64,000 bases of DNA from Knufia peltigerae (Eukaryota; Ascomycota; Eurotiomycetes; Chaetothyriales; Trichomeriaceae). The notes below the pieces were generated by a model. The model was not told the origin of the DNA, ran no database searches, and was given only the letters and a program-made list of their open reading frames with translations. This document shows positions 22,222 through 31,831 of the stretch, one piece after another. The DNA is taken from contig JAPDRN010000006.1 in the NCBI GenBank assembly GCA_030247855.1, positions 124,001-188,000 of the forward strand, in the 5' to 3' direction. How positions within the stretch are numbered: the stretch's first letter is position 1; each line of letters begins with the position of its first letter. Made by a program: the position numbers and the translations under genes.

Positions 22222-22693
22222 TGAATTTGGGAAACAAATATAGAAATCGACAAAATCCTGGATCCAGTCCATTTTCGTTCATCCAATGCGAGAACCTCAG
22301 GTAGGTAGCAGCCATCTTTTGTAATCGTAAACACATGAGCACCCTTATATATAACACTCAAGCTGGACCCTTGCAAGATGCGACTCAAACACCTCAATCT
22401 CCATACCGCTTGAATATGAAAGACTTTTCTTGCGCCGGAAAACTGTAAAGGAAAATGAAGTCCCCACATTAGACGAATCGTCGCGTCGATAGGGAATGTT
22501 ACAATTCAACAAAACAAAACACAACAAGCAAATACTTGTTCCGAAGCACCTCTTTCTTTCTTCTGGGTCCTCGAAACTTCCGACGCTCCCGAGATACGAT
22601 ATCATTGTAGCTCAATCATGCAGCTAAGCAGTCAAGCTCTTTTCTCCGTTCTCTTCTCGTCGCCCCAAGGTCGGTGGGTACCTGATCAAGACA

Positions 22694-24145
22694 TTATACG
22701 CCATCAGGAGCTGTCCCTGATGCCCTTGCTCGAATCACGTCAGCTGAAATGCCGACGGCCGCCCACATATCATCAGGGATTTCCTCTCTTCTTTGCATTC
22801 GGTCCAGTATCAAGCCGAACAACTCCAGCTCCAGCAAACGCTCACTCTCCCTGCTGGGTCGTTCGGGCTCTTCAGAGGTCGGACCGTCGGGTCTGATAGC
22901 AGGAAGTCTCCTTCCCAATCTTCCATGGCGCAACCTTCCATGGCGTGCTCGGATTTCTCGGGCGTCCTCTTCGGTGATGCCGGAGGGTAAATCCAGATCA
23001 CACGAATCGTCACCACCAATTTCGCCGAAGCTTGTAGCAACGGTCTGAGACGATCGATTAGATCCAGATCGCGAGTCTGAGCGTGACATGAACGAGGTCG
23101 CCGTACTCGATGGGCCAGTCGCAATGGTGTTCAAGATATTCGACCAGGGTTCCTCCTGGGCCGAGCTGGGACTAGGACTTCGCACACGATCACCCAGACC
23201 ATCCATTCTCGAGGTTGACATTCCCAACGGTCGTGTTGACAGGTGGTTAACATCCCACAGAGGCGGGTACGATGGATGTAACCCTCCGGGAGGTGGTGTA
23301 TCTAGCAGGCCATCGACGTTGCTGCCACGCATCGCCGATGGTGCATTTCGTAATCCAGGTGGGAAGATCGATGGTGGAGGGGGGTTCTCACTGTCGTTGT
23401 CGTCACCGGCGTCGCTTCCTAAGTGGCCATTCAGCTCAGCACGTCGCCCACCCGAGGTCGAGCTTGGGATTCTGCGGGTGTGAGTATGAAATCTGGCGCG
23501 GCGTGAATGCTCCGAATCTGATGAAGGTGTGGCTGCGACTTCGAATCTGAGACCCGATTCCCTGGAGGGACGGGGTAGGTGTTGGGTGAGGTTTCCTTCT
23601 GCGTCCGACAGGAAGACTTCCATTCCAGCTTCGGCCAGCGCATCAAGGTCAATGTCTCCTCGAAGATCCACCTCCGGTTCAATGGGGTCGATGAAGGGTC
23701 CTCCTGGCAATTCGTGCCCCAGTTGTGAGGCAATCGCGCGGCGCCTTCGACGCATGGAACGTAACCGTTCAAGCTCGTCATCCAAGTCGTTGATTTCGCG
23801 CGCCGGTATCCGTGAAGGCAAATTCGAGGGTCTATTGTGTTCTGGCTCTTGCGACGCCTGGGCGTCTGCTCTTAGAAGGTGTAAGACTGAGCGCGATGTG
23901 GTGCGTCGTCCAGGACGCAGGGTGGATTCGCGCCTGATCGAAGAGCGACGGGTTGCTGCATTTCGATCGAGCTTGATTGCAGCCTGACCTGCGGCATCTT
24001 CTCCGGGCTCACGGAACATACTAGATTGGCCATTACTGTTAGCAGGGGCGATGCGACTCGGAATGGAACAATGTTGTTGCTGAAAGGCGCAACCGCAGCA
24101 TCGGAAAAAAATTGGCTGCTAAAGGCACACTTACGGCAAACCCAT
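22694..24145 (-). CDS. disordered hypothetical protein, Ser/Arg-rich
   Basis: Two exons on the minus strand: an 11-bp first exon 24135-24145 encoding MGLP (last codon split) and 22694-24020, separated by a 114-bp intron (GTAAGT ... CTAG). Total 445 residues. Without the mini-exon the protein would start MFREPGED at 24019. Rich in Ser, Arg, Glu and Pro; a basic-acidic helix LDDELERLRSMRRRRRAIA lies near residue 80, and a conserved-looking C-terminal block LELELFGLILDRMQRREEIPDDMWAAVG lies near the end, which I read as a short helical domain. No signal peptide or membrane segment; nuclear or regulatory location is only a guess. Function unknown. Confidence 0.72.
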
Positions 24146-25297
24146 GGTGTCGCAGAGCGCGCGAGATGCGCGTCACAGTCGAGTGGCAAAAGAGGTGAGC
24201 GGAGAGTCGAGCGAGGTCGTAATCAAAAACAACGAAGGAACACGACAAAGAAAGGACAATGAAGAATGAGTGGAGGGGAGGATGGAAATGACTTGAGATG
24301 AGATTGTAGAAGGATTGATTGATGGTTGTTTGGGGCTGATGGGCGGCTGGAGAGGAGAAAGTCACTGGATCAGAAGCGAGTTTTGAGATTTCTGGGGAGT
24401 TTGCAAAGAAGCGGGAGGCGGGAGAAGGCGAGGCGCAACAAGGCTGACGGAGACCCCAATTGCCGCGGAGGACTGACAGGTGGTCTATTGTGGCTAGGCA
24501 AGAGTCAGCTTTGGTCCACGTTGTGTAGACGTGCTCTTTGAATTCTATTCTACAGTACTCCGTATGTATATCTCACTATGCAATTAATCCCAATTGCATT
24601 CTGATGAAGAACTTGACTCTATTGTTATCTTGAATATGATACAAGAATACTAGGGTGGATCAACGTATCAGCGACGGTGGAGCACAAGGCCAAATAGCGT
24701 ATCTACCAAAAACCACCATGGGGCAGGGTCGTACTCGTATTCGTATTCGTACAGGGGATTCGTGCCAGCACCTTCTCACGGCCCGCTCTCGACTATCATT
24801 TCCTCCCCCTTTTTCTATCTAGCAGCTTTGTACTCGTAGAAGGTGTAGCTCCGTCAAAGACCCCAGAATAAATGCCGCGTTATGATCATTCAAGCCATCA
24901 ATGGTATCAGAACACATGGAAGTGATAATTGTCAAGGCAAGGTGAACAGAAGGCTCGGAGCCGACTCAGCCCTTCGTTCACCGGAACAAACTCTCCATCG
25001 AGGACAATTGAGAGTGAAACATCCTCTGAGGGGACAGAGAGGGGGAGGACAAGCCGGAATCGTCCCGCTGATAGCCTAGAGGCGAATTCACGTCATCGCT
25101 TGCTTAGATATTTGCTTTTATCCTTGCGCTTTGTCGTCTTCTTCTCCCTCTCTCCATGCCATGCTTGAGAGGCAAGTAATTCTGCCATATGGCCGACGGT
25201 CGATGTGGAGAGCGGCCCGGTCGTACAGCTCGAGGTAGATATGATCCGAGTAACTTCCACAATTTTTGTTATTCTTTTTTTGGAAACCAATCCGATG
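24146..25297. other. intergenic with one TACTCCGTA motif
   Basis: Between the hypothetical at 22.7-24.1 kb (start side) and the 3' end of the retropepsin-like gene. AT-rich around 24545-24665, with TACTCCGTA at 24556. No gene seen. Confidence 0.5.
24556..24564 (+). repeat. TACTCCGTA motif copy
   Basis: Perfect copy upstream of the minus-strand hypothetical gene, 411 bp before its start. Confidence 0.5.
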
Positions 25298-26307
25298 TCA
25301 ACCAGTGGAGCTGGTAGAAGCAGGTGGTGTCGGCGGGAGCTGCACAAGGAAGAATAGACCATCCCTGGGTTCGAATCGCATGACAGGTTTTCCTCGATTC
25401 TGCACCGTGAGTGATCCGTCCGCTTCTTCTTGAAGGGTGAGATTGGCGCCTTTGGCTCTCTTCAGCTGTGACCAGCTAATGAGGTTGACACCGGCCTGCG
25501 GAATGTGGCTGACATGCCTGATAGTCATGCGGTTGACCACAAGGCCTCGGGAATCCGTCGAACCACTTGCAACACGCCCGATGCCTGAGGGCAAGTCTAT
25601 TGTGACGTCGCCAACTCCAACAATTGGAACCGGATTGGGCCCAAAATAACCCACAGCTCGTGGATCAAGTTTGTTGTTGTAGGGGTTCAATGTGTCGTAA
25701 GTGTGTAAGAGGTTGCGGTTACTGCAAACATGTGTGGTGGCGCCGGTATCGAAGATCCAGTCGTTCTCCGAGAATGGCTTGCCTCGACGTGGTACTGATG
25801 AGGTTTGAGGTTTTGGTCCGGATGATATCACCATGCCCGGATCGGCCGGAGCTGGAACGTGGACCTTGGGCTACGATCCGAGTCGGTCAGAAAACGAATG
25901 AAGTATTGAAATGCTGAAGAGAATGTCGAGATAGGCCGACGGGGATAGAGGAACAACGACGAATAATCGTACCTTGATATGATCATACTTGATGATAGTC
26001 GAGTCATCGTTCCGCGCAATTGACAGTCGCGGTATTGCAGACTACTGTCCTGTCAGTACATGAAACTCCTTTCGCGGTGTTCCATGTCAGTAATGGAATT
26101 GAAAGCAAGATAAACGATGCAACCTGTAGCATTTCCGCTCTCAGGGTTGAGACATCAATCCTCCATCATCACCGCAGGCACTCAAAAACACCCATGTCCG
26201 AGATATCGCACAAACCAAAGGTGACAACTCACATAAGCTCCAATGAATGCAAAAGTCCCAGCAACCGTCACCAAGGCTTGAAGTCGTGTTCCACCTCTTT
26301 TCGCCAT
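25298..26307 (-). CDS. solitary Copia-type retropepsin-like protein with N-terminal membrane segment
   Basis: Three exons inferred on the minus strand: 26233-26307, 25973-26041 and 25298-25870 (introns 191 and 102 bp, both phase 0), 238 residues. Exon 1 encodes MAKRGGTRLQALVTV with a hydrophobic stretch to about residue 25, which could be a signal anchor. Exon 3 carries a Ty1/Copia protease-type domain: WIFDTGATTHV (the DTG catalytic triplet), GVGDVTI, a flap-like region and ending NLISWSQLKRAKGANLTL as at the end of Copia beta-barrel protease domains (Pol_BBD type). No zinc knuckle, integrase, reverse transcriptase, RNase H, or LTR is visible nearby. Alternatives: a decayed insertion fragment, but the frame is intact and introns fit. 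The upstream exons are less sure than exon 3. Described as coding; function unknown. Confidence 0.65.
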
Positions 26308-26788
26308 AGTTCTTCGACCTCCGCCAGAACACAGAAAGACAGCAATATCGTCGCGGTGATACCGCCCCAACAGTCTCACCCAGCTACCACCGCCAGATCG
26401 AAAGTCTATGTGTAAGTCAACTCAAAGAATGTGCTGTGCTGGTGAGCCTGAACATGCCTAGAATCGTTCGAGCCTGGGGTTGATGAAAATACATGTGTCA
26501 TTTGAAGATCCTGACAAATCATGCCATGTAAGACGAATCCATCGCGATTTTCCCTCTCGGTGGCTGTTGCACCGAAGTGAAGCGTCAAATACCAGAACCA
26601 AAGCTCGCACGAACAACAGCGTTCTGTAGAATTCATCATAGGCGACGAGAAACATCTCGTGTGTCGATACATTTGTATACCTAAACATCCTGTCCATTTC
26701 CGCTGGCCTCTTAAGAATCTTTCAAGAAAGACCTCTGAACTCATCCTAACATAATCTATTGGCAAGCCATCCTTGAAGAGAGAAAGCC
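26308..26788. other. intergenic, shared promoter of divergent genes
   Basis: Between the start of the retropepsin-like gene and the start of L-rhamnose 1-dehydrogenase. ORFs on the minus strand here (such as 26406-26861) have no family pattern. Confidence 0.5.
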
Positions 26789-27628
26789 ATGGCGCTGCCA
26801 CCTCTTCTTCAGGGACATGTCTGTGCCGTGACGGGCGGTCTGACAGGAATCGGAAGAGCAATTGCTATCCTTTTCCTTTCACATGGTGCTAAAGTTGTCA
26901 TAAACTACCTCCCATCTCACAACAAGGATGAAGAAATACTCCTCTCGTCTCTCCGGACCGAAGCCTTCGATGCCATCAGGAATCGTTCTCATTCTTCCTC
27001 TCCACAAGACCTCCAAGATGTACCAATTCTTGCTATTGCCGGCGATATCTCCCAACCCGAGGCAGGCAAAGATCTCGTTGCACAGACGGTTGCAAAGTTC
27101 AACAGACTCGACACACTGGTCTCGAATGCGGGTATCTGCAAGTTTGAGGAGTTCCTCGAAATCTCACCTGACTCCTGGCAGAGGCATCTCAACACCAACC
27201 TATCAGGAGCCTTCTATGTTGTACAAGCAGCGGCACAACAGATGGCGAAGCAGGAGCCCCAAGGAGGTTCGATTATTGGCATTTCAAGCATTTCGGCTCT
27301 TGTGGGTGGCGCTCAACAGTGTCATTACACGCCGACAAAGGCCGGGATATTGTCCCTCATGCAGTCCACCGCCACAGCGCTAGGTAAATACAACATCAGA
27401 TGCAATGCCCTCCTGCCTGGCACCATTCGCACTCAGCTCAATGATGAAGATCTGGCAGAGGGAAGTGAGAAGAAAAGATATATGGAGGGTCGCATACCCC
27501 TCGGACGGCTGGGAAGGCCTGATGACATGGCAGGGCCGGCCTTGTTCTTAGCATGCGGTGAGTTGTCATCCTATGTCACAGGAGCAGCAATCTTGGTCGA
27601 TGGAGGGGCGTTTGTGAACTTTCAGTAG
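26789..27628 (+). CDS. LRA1: L-rhamnose 1-dehydrogenase (SDR)
   Basis: Oxidises L-rhamnose to L-rhamnono-lactone with NAD(P) in the cytosol, first step of the non-phosphorylated fungal L-rhamnose pathway. 279 residues, no intron, normal length. Motifs in order: AVTGGLTGIGRAIA at about residue 13, GDIS near 82, SNAGICKFEEFLEI near 110, GISSISALVGG with catalytic Ser, YTPTK with the catalytic Tyr and Lys, then RCNALLPGTIRT and YMEGRIPLGRLG, ending VDGGAFVNFQ. The whole run from GGSIIGISSI to the end agrees with what I know of yeast Lra1/Rha1 enzymes. Its neighbour, 31 bp away on the opposite strand, encodes a lactonase-type hydrolase, which supports the rhamnose assignment. Other SDR specificities remain possible. 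Confidence 0.85.
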   Translation: MALPPLLQGHVCAVTGGLTGIGRAIAILFLSHGAKVVINYLPSHNKDEEILLSSLRTEAFDAIRNRSHSSSPQDLQDVPILAIAGDISQPEAGKDLVAQTVAKFNRLDTLVSNAGICKFEEFLEISPDSWQRHLNTNLSGAFYVVQAAAQQMAKQEPQGGSIIGISSISALVGGAQQCHYTPTKAGILSLMQSTATALGKYNIRCNALLPGTIRTQLNDEDLAEGSEKKRYMEGRIPLGRLGRPDDMAGPALFLACGELSSYVTGAAILVDGGAFVNFQ

Positions 27629-27659
27629 CGCGTAATGAAAAGCCAGTTATTCATGTGGA

Positions 27660-28739
27660 CTAAAGTCCTGACAAAGTGGGCCGAATGCCGTAGGCTTCTG
27701 TAGCTGTGCCTGACCAAATCATCGCCTTTTCTTCAACATCTAGACCTTCGGATTCTAGTATAGCCTCGACAACAGCTCGCCAGTGTGGCCAGGAGGACTT
27801 GATACTGGGACCACCAACGTTGCACACTGGCCAATCTGATCCGAACATGATTCTGCGGGGGGTGAATGCTGCGAAGACGACGTCGACCCATGGCTTCATA
27901 TGCTCCGCGATGATGGAGATATTTGAGGGCATGTCTGAAGTCTGCGGAGGCAGCTCAGAAAAAAACCCGGATAACTTCATGTAAGCTGATCTGTGTCTGG
28001 CCATTCTTTCGATGCACTGTTTCCATTTGATGAATTCACTGTGTCCGGCAAAAGCTTCATCAGGTGCCAGCCTCAGATTTGGTTTGCAGAAGTGATTGAT
28101 GATGATTTTGAGTCCGCTATCTTCTTCGTAGACTCTATCCATCATTTCACATGCCTCTTCCAATTGGTGAAGTCCACCAGACCTGGCATCGACCCCGAGG
28201 TCAAATGTAAAGTCATTCTTTCCCAACCACTGTAAGCCTTCAATGAGGTGATGTTGTAGCATTGTACCGGATGGTTTGTCTTGAAGTAGATACCGAAAGC
28301 CTTTGACCAGGTCAAATTCCTCTCCACATTGCTGGCGCACTCGGTCGACATAGGTAGCTAGTAATCTCTCGCCAGCTGCAACTGGAGCCCATGGAATGAT
28401 AGCCAGGACGAGCTTAGCATCGACAGATTGATGACCCTCTCCGTCTCGAGGAGTACCTTTTGCAACTCTCACCAGGAAATCGACCTCATCTAACGCGTTC
28501 TGCCAGTGATCTTGCCCCAGATCAGATTTACGATCTGTTTCTAGAAAAACAAATCCCTGCACAGTATTGTCATGCTGTGTGGCTAATTTGTACTCTTCGA
28601 CTGAACACTGCCGGTTGAGAACGTGCTGTTCATCCAGGCCACCCGTCCAACGCAAAGATGGGATATGTGATGCAGCATACAGGTGGATGTGAGAATCGAT
28701 CTTTGGAAAGTCATTGGCGGCAGCCTTCTGAGAAGTCAT
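27660..28739 (-). CDS. LRA2: L-rhamnono-1,4-lactonase-like amidohydrolase
   Basis: A 359-residue protein with the start at 28739 (MTSQKAAAND); the frame is open to 28898 and would add 53 residues of unlike composition, which I take as 5' UTR. TIM-barrel amidohydrolase-2 family. Motifs: KIDSHIHLY at the N-terminus (metal-binding His pair), GFVFLETDR, a middle INHFCKPNL, and MFGSDWPVCN near the C-terminus (the Asp metal/catalytic residue). Fungal relatives include the L-rhamnono-lactonase that opens the lactone made by Lra1. Convergent with LRA1 with only 31 bp between stops. Family is firm. The specific lactone is inferred from the neighbour; 2-pyrone or other lactone hydrolases are alternatives. 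Confidence 0.8.
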   Translation of the reverse strand: MTSQKAAANDFPKIDSHIHLYAASHIPSLRWTGGLDEQHVLNRQCSVEEYKLATQHDNTVQGFVFLETDRKSDLGQDHWQNALDEVDFLVRVAKGTPRDGEGHQSVDAKLVLAIIPWAPVAAGERLLATYVDRVRQQCGEEFDLVKGFRYLLQDKPSGTMLQHHLIEGLQWLGKNDFTFDLGVDARSGGLHQLEEACEMMDRVYEEDSGLKIIINHFCKPNLRLAPDEAFAGHSEFIKWKQCIERMARHRSAYMKLSGFFSELPPQTSDMPSNISIIAEHMKPWVDVVFAAFTPRRIMFGSDWPVCNVGGPSIKSSWPHWRAVVEAILESEGLDVEEKAMIWSGTATEAYGIRPTLSGL

Positions 28740-29392
28740 CCTTGCGTTACTTGGGACTACGAGATTGAGACGCAAGAGCCCTTCCGTCTGTGAGAGGAAA
28801 GGACGTCGTAGATCAAGAGACCAAATGTTTTCCGTCGGTCTCGACAACTGCTCGTGTTGCCCATATTTAGTCCTGTAATATTTCGGGGTTCGGTGCAATG
28901 TCGTTGCTAGAAGTACTCCGTACTCGTAGAATGATCATCCTCATATGGCCTTGAGTCGCTTGTACCCTGGAATGGGTATTTCTTATTTTCCTTTGTTGAA
29001 TGTTTATTTACTTCGCTAGTTGATTGGACAGATACGGTTCCCTAGGTACATTATATGTAAAAAAGAGATCCAAGGCAAGGAGTATGTACACGTCGTCCTT
29101 GGGGAGGTTTGGAAAGACCGTCCTAAGTTCTTCCACCTGCGTCATTTTAAGATTCTACATCAACAATTCCAAACAACTTCAATAATCATGAGATACCTTT
29201 GTCTAGTCCCTTGTCTTTGGCAGCATGTCGATGTATCCCTGATGCTTGTACGTGCCTACTGATTCAACAGATGCTAATAGCTATCGCGATCAGACGAGCA
29301 TCGTTCTGCTAACACATCACGTCTTTTCTCTGCCGCTGCGGGTTGACTACCAATATATCCCACTGCAACAGCCATCTGCCTTACAACGCCAA
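28740..29392. other. intergenic of divergent genes
   Basis: Carries the LRA2-like gene start region, one TACTCCGTA motif (28914) and upstream sequence of the gene at 29393. No other gene seen. Confidence 0.5.
28914..28922 (+). repeat. TACTCCGTA motif copy
   Basis: Perfect copy, 175 bp upstream of the lactonase-like start (on the opposite strand). Confidence 0.5.
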
Positions 29393-30366
29393 ATGGATCT
29401 TCCAAGAAATCATTTTCCTCTTTCCCCTCCGGCGTCAGCTGCTTCTCCTACACCAACCACTACCTCGTTCACAAGCAAAAATCCAGATTTGCCTGCGCCA
29501 CGTTCTCACCCTTTGAAGCCGGGCTCTCCTAAAGAGAGTGCCCTCATAAACTACCTTGATGATAAAATTCTTAGGATTACACGGAGATATGCCAAAAAAT
29601 TCAGTGAAGAGATGGCATCGAAAGATGATGCTCCAGGTTACACAACATATGAAGAGTTCGTCGCGGATGCAGACCCTCTCTTGGATGTTGCCTGGATCAG
29701 TGGAACACGTAAGTCATAGTCTTCGGCGAGTATTTCCCCTGCGTTGTCGTTTCTCTCCCATAAGCATTGAGTCTGGGACGATCGGTAGCAGTTCTGACGT
29801 TTTGTACTTCGCATTTGATGCGACAATGGCCTAACTGCTCTACCCGTTTAGCAACTCTACAAATCCCATACCTATTGTCACTTGCTGGCCTCGTCTGCTC
29901 TTACATGCCAGCTTTCCCATTCTCAACATCTGTCTTCTACATCACGGGGAAAATTGACCGAGGCTTCACTTCTCTTTTGCTGTCCTCGTCCGCCGGCAGC
30001 TCCGATTCAGCCACTACTTACCATGTCTCAATGACGGAGAAGGTTCGAATCAAATCACTGGTCGAAGAAACCCGCATCACAGCTGTGAATGTTGCATCCT
30101 CAAGCGGGCTCTCAACCAATATCGGGGATGTTTCTGAGCTTGAGACAGAAGAGGAAGAGGAAGAGGAAGAGGAAGAGGAAGAAGAGACCGATGATACGAA
30201 CACGGGGCAAGACACTCAAGCAAACGACATGTCAAGGTCTCTTGCAATCTCGAAGATTTACAAGCGGACCATGGAGATTTTGGGAGATTCTCTGGACAGC
30301 AGCACCCTTCCTAGAGGTCAAGAAACGAAAGATGTCCCAATGACCGACAACACACAAACAGAATGA
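29393..30366 (+). CDS. conserved fungal hypothetical protein
   Basis: Two exons: 29393-29708 and 29852-30366 with a 143-bp intron, 276 residues. The junction reads ISGTPTLQIPYLL, which makes a continuous helix-rich domain. A core from about residue 43 (SALINYLDDKILRITRRYAKKF) to about 200 (TEKVRIKSLVEETR) is the part that looks conserved among filamentous fungi as far as I can tell, with a hydrophobic SLAGLVCSYMPAFPFS segment that may be a buried helix rather than a membrane helix. It is followed by a run of 14-15 Glu residues (about 30148-30187) and a polar tail. Function unknown; no enzymatic motif. Confidence 0.75.
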
Positions 30367-30951
30367 CGAAATTGCTCCTACAACTGCCGTAGACTGCGCT
30401 ATTATGACCAAATCTTGCCGACGAGGCATCTTTTCATGCGACTACCAATCGCTCTACATGGCGCGCAGTGAGTGTGATCGAGGAGTCCTCTGACTTCATC
30501 TATCTCTGAAGTGTCTCATTACGCTGGCACTCGACCCAGAACCAAACGAGACGCTTCGTTGAAGGATCCATCAACCCAACAATCTTTCTTCACCCACCCT
30601 CGTACAGAACCGAACTTCTCGATGCCAGTCGCACATGGCATCTGGGCCGCTACCGATTCTTGCGGTCTGTGAAAACGGATTCGAGGCAACCAATCAGAAG
30701 CCGCCACGCCGGACCGCCTTACAATTTCACCGACAACATGCATGAAGCGGATCCTATTATGCATCTGGAAGACTGAATTGATGCCCGAGAAGCTTGGTGT
30801 CACGCAACTCAATTCACTGAGTGTCACTCTCGGCGCACTGAAAAATTCAATGGGATTCGAATGTAAAGTAGCGGTTTCCTAGTTCTGACATAAAGTCGAG
30901 TTGGGTTCTGTTCGAAATGGGTTTCTCCTCATTCAGTCTCCAGCCTTCAAG
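30367..30951. other. intergenic
   Basis: Tandem genes flank it. Nothing recognised; ORFs in the minus strand are short and patternless. Confidence 0.5.
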
Positions 30952-31428
30952 ATGAAGTGCCTAACAGTTTTTCTGTTCATACAAACAGTTCTCAGTCTTG
31001 CAATCACATCAACACCGACGCCAAGCGATCTGATCCAGGTTACTGCGACTCCTGCCCTGTCACCAGTTCCACATGTCACTTGGCCAACATTGACACCCAG
31101 CATCACTGAAGTGCAGCTACCAATTATCCCTTCAGCTGTCATTACCTTAGCACCGTTAATAGCCAATCCACTCGAGAGACGCCAACGATGTTGGGATGAC
31201 CGCGGATTCAGCGTTGACTGCGCTACATGGACGGGCTACTACTACGCTTGGGGCCCTCCCGGAAATCCATATGAGGGTGGTCCTGGAGAAGGAGGCGGCG
31301 GTTCCGGCGGCGGCAGCAATGGCGGGGGCAATGTTGTGGTTTATCAGAGCGATACCGGCAGACTGGATATGGCAATCTGGTCTCTCATTCTTGGTGTCCT
31401 TTGTCTCGGGGTTGCCTTTTTGCTCTGA
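30952..31428 (+). CDS. small secreted/anchored Trp-Tyr-rich protein
   Basis: 158 residues from the ATG at 30952 (MKCLTVFLFIQ); the frame opens upstream at 30901 but the later Met gives a clean signal peptide of about 20 residues. A Pro/Thr-rich propeptide-like region ends with LERRQ (a dibasic RR, possibly a Kex2-type cleavage), then a short domain with CWDDRGFSVDC (two Cys), a WTGYYYAWGPPG stretch, a Gly/Ser-rich linker of about 25 residues and a C-terminal hydrophobic segment (SLILGVLCLGVAFLL), as in GPI or membrane-anchored surface proteins. No known family recognised. Could be a cell-wall or signalling-type protein. Confidence 0.65.
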   Translation: MKCLTVFLFIQTVLSLAITSTPTPSDLIQVTATPALSPVPHVTWPTLTPSITEVQLPIIPSAVITLAPLIANPLERRQRCWDDRGFSVDCATWTGYYYAWGPPGNPYEGGPGEGGGGSGGGSNGGGNVVVYQSDTGRLDMAIWSLILGVLCLGVAFLL

Positions 31429-31657
31429 CTGCAATCCATGCTCTCAAGGCAAATTTTCTACTTTTCCGAACGACGACAGTATTGAGTGAAGCAATCATCT
31501 ACTCGAGGCTACAGAGGCGGTAAAAGGTGGCCATTCGGTAGTCTCGGAATGGGGAGTATCACTCCTGGTGCCACAGTCACCTCTGGTACCTTGGCTTTTG
31601 CGTGAGGCTGTCGTTTGACACAGATATCTTTTCTGAAATGGCATCCTTCAACAAACA

Positions 31658-31831
31658 ATGAAATTTCTCCTAATCTACCGATATGCATGGCTTGTCTCTG
31701 CTACTTTACTATCAGCCATTTTCGTCTTTGACCAATCTCGAACCATCTCTGACCCAAACTTTGGAGCCGATCTCGGTTCGGATATTCGCATTCAGAATTC
31801 TGAGCAACTAATACTCGATGAAGTCAGGTAG
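31658..31831 (+). other. possible signal-peptide first exon of the Ser/Thr-rich gene
   Basis: ATG at 31658 begins MKFLLIYRYAWLVSATLLSAIF, a strong signal peptide, and the frame stops at 31829-31831. A donor GTTCGG at 31776 is in phase 1 with acceptors at 31941 (CAG) and 32031 (CAG), which would lead into the Ser/Thr-rich exon. The donor is weak. Either this is exon 1 or a tiny separate secreted peptide. Confidence 0.4.

Larger units (their letters stand above)
21939..22693. other. intergenic, repeat and motif
   Basis: Between convergent genes. Contains a TACTCCGTA copy (22141), a hexamer microsatellite (22184-22221) and no credible gene. Confidence 0.55.

Noticed and set aside
25365..25385. 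B-box-like GGTTCGAATC, suggesting a tRNA
   Set aside because: It lies inside the retropepsin exon and no cloverleaf can be drawn around it.
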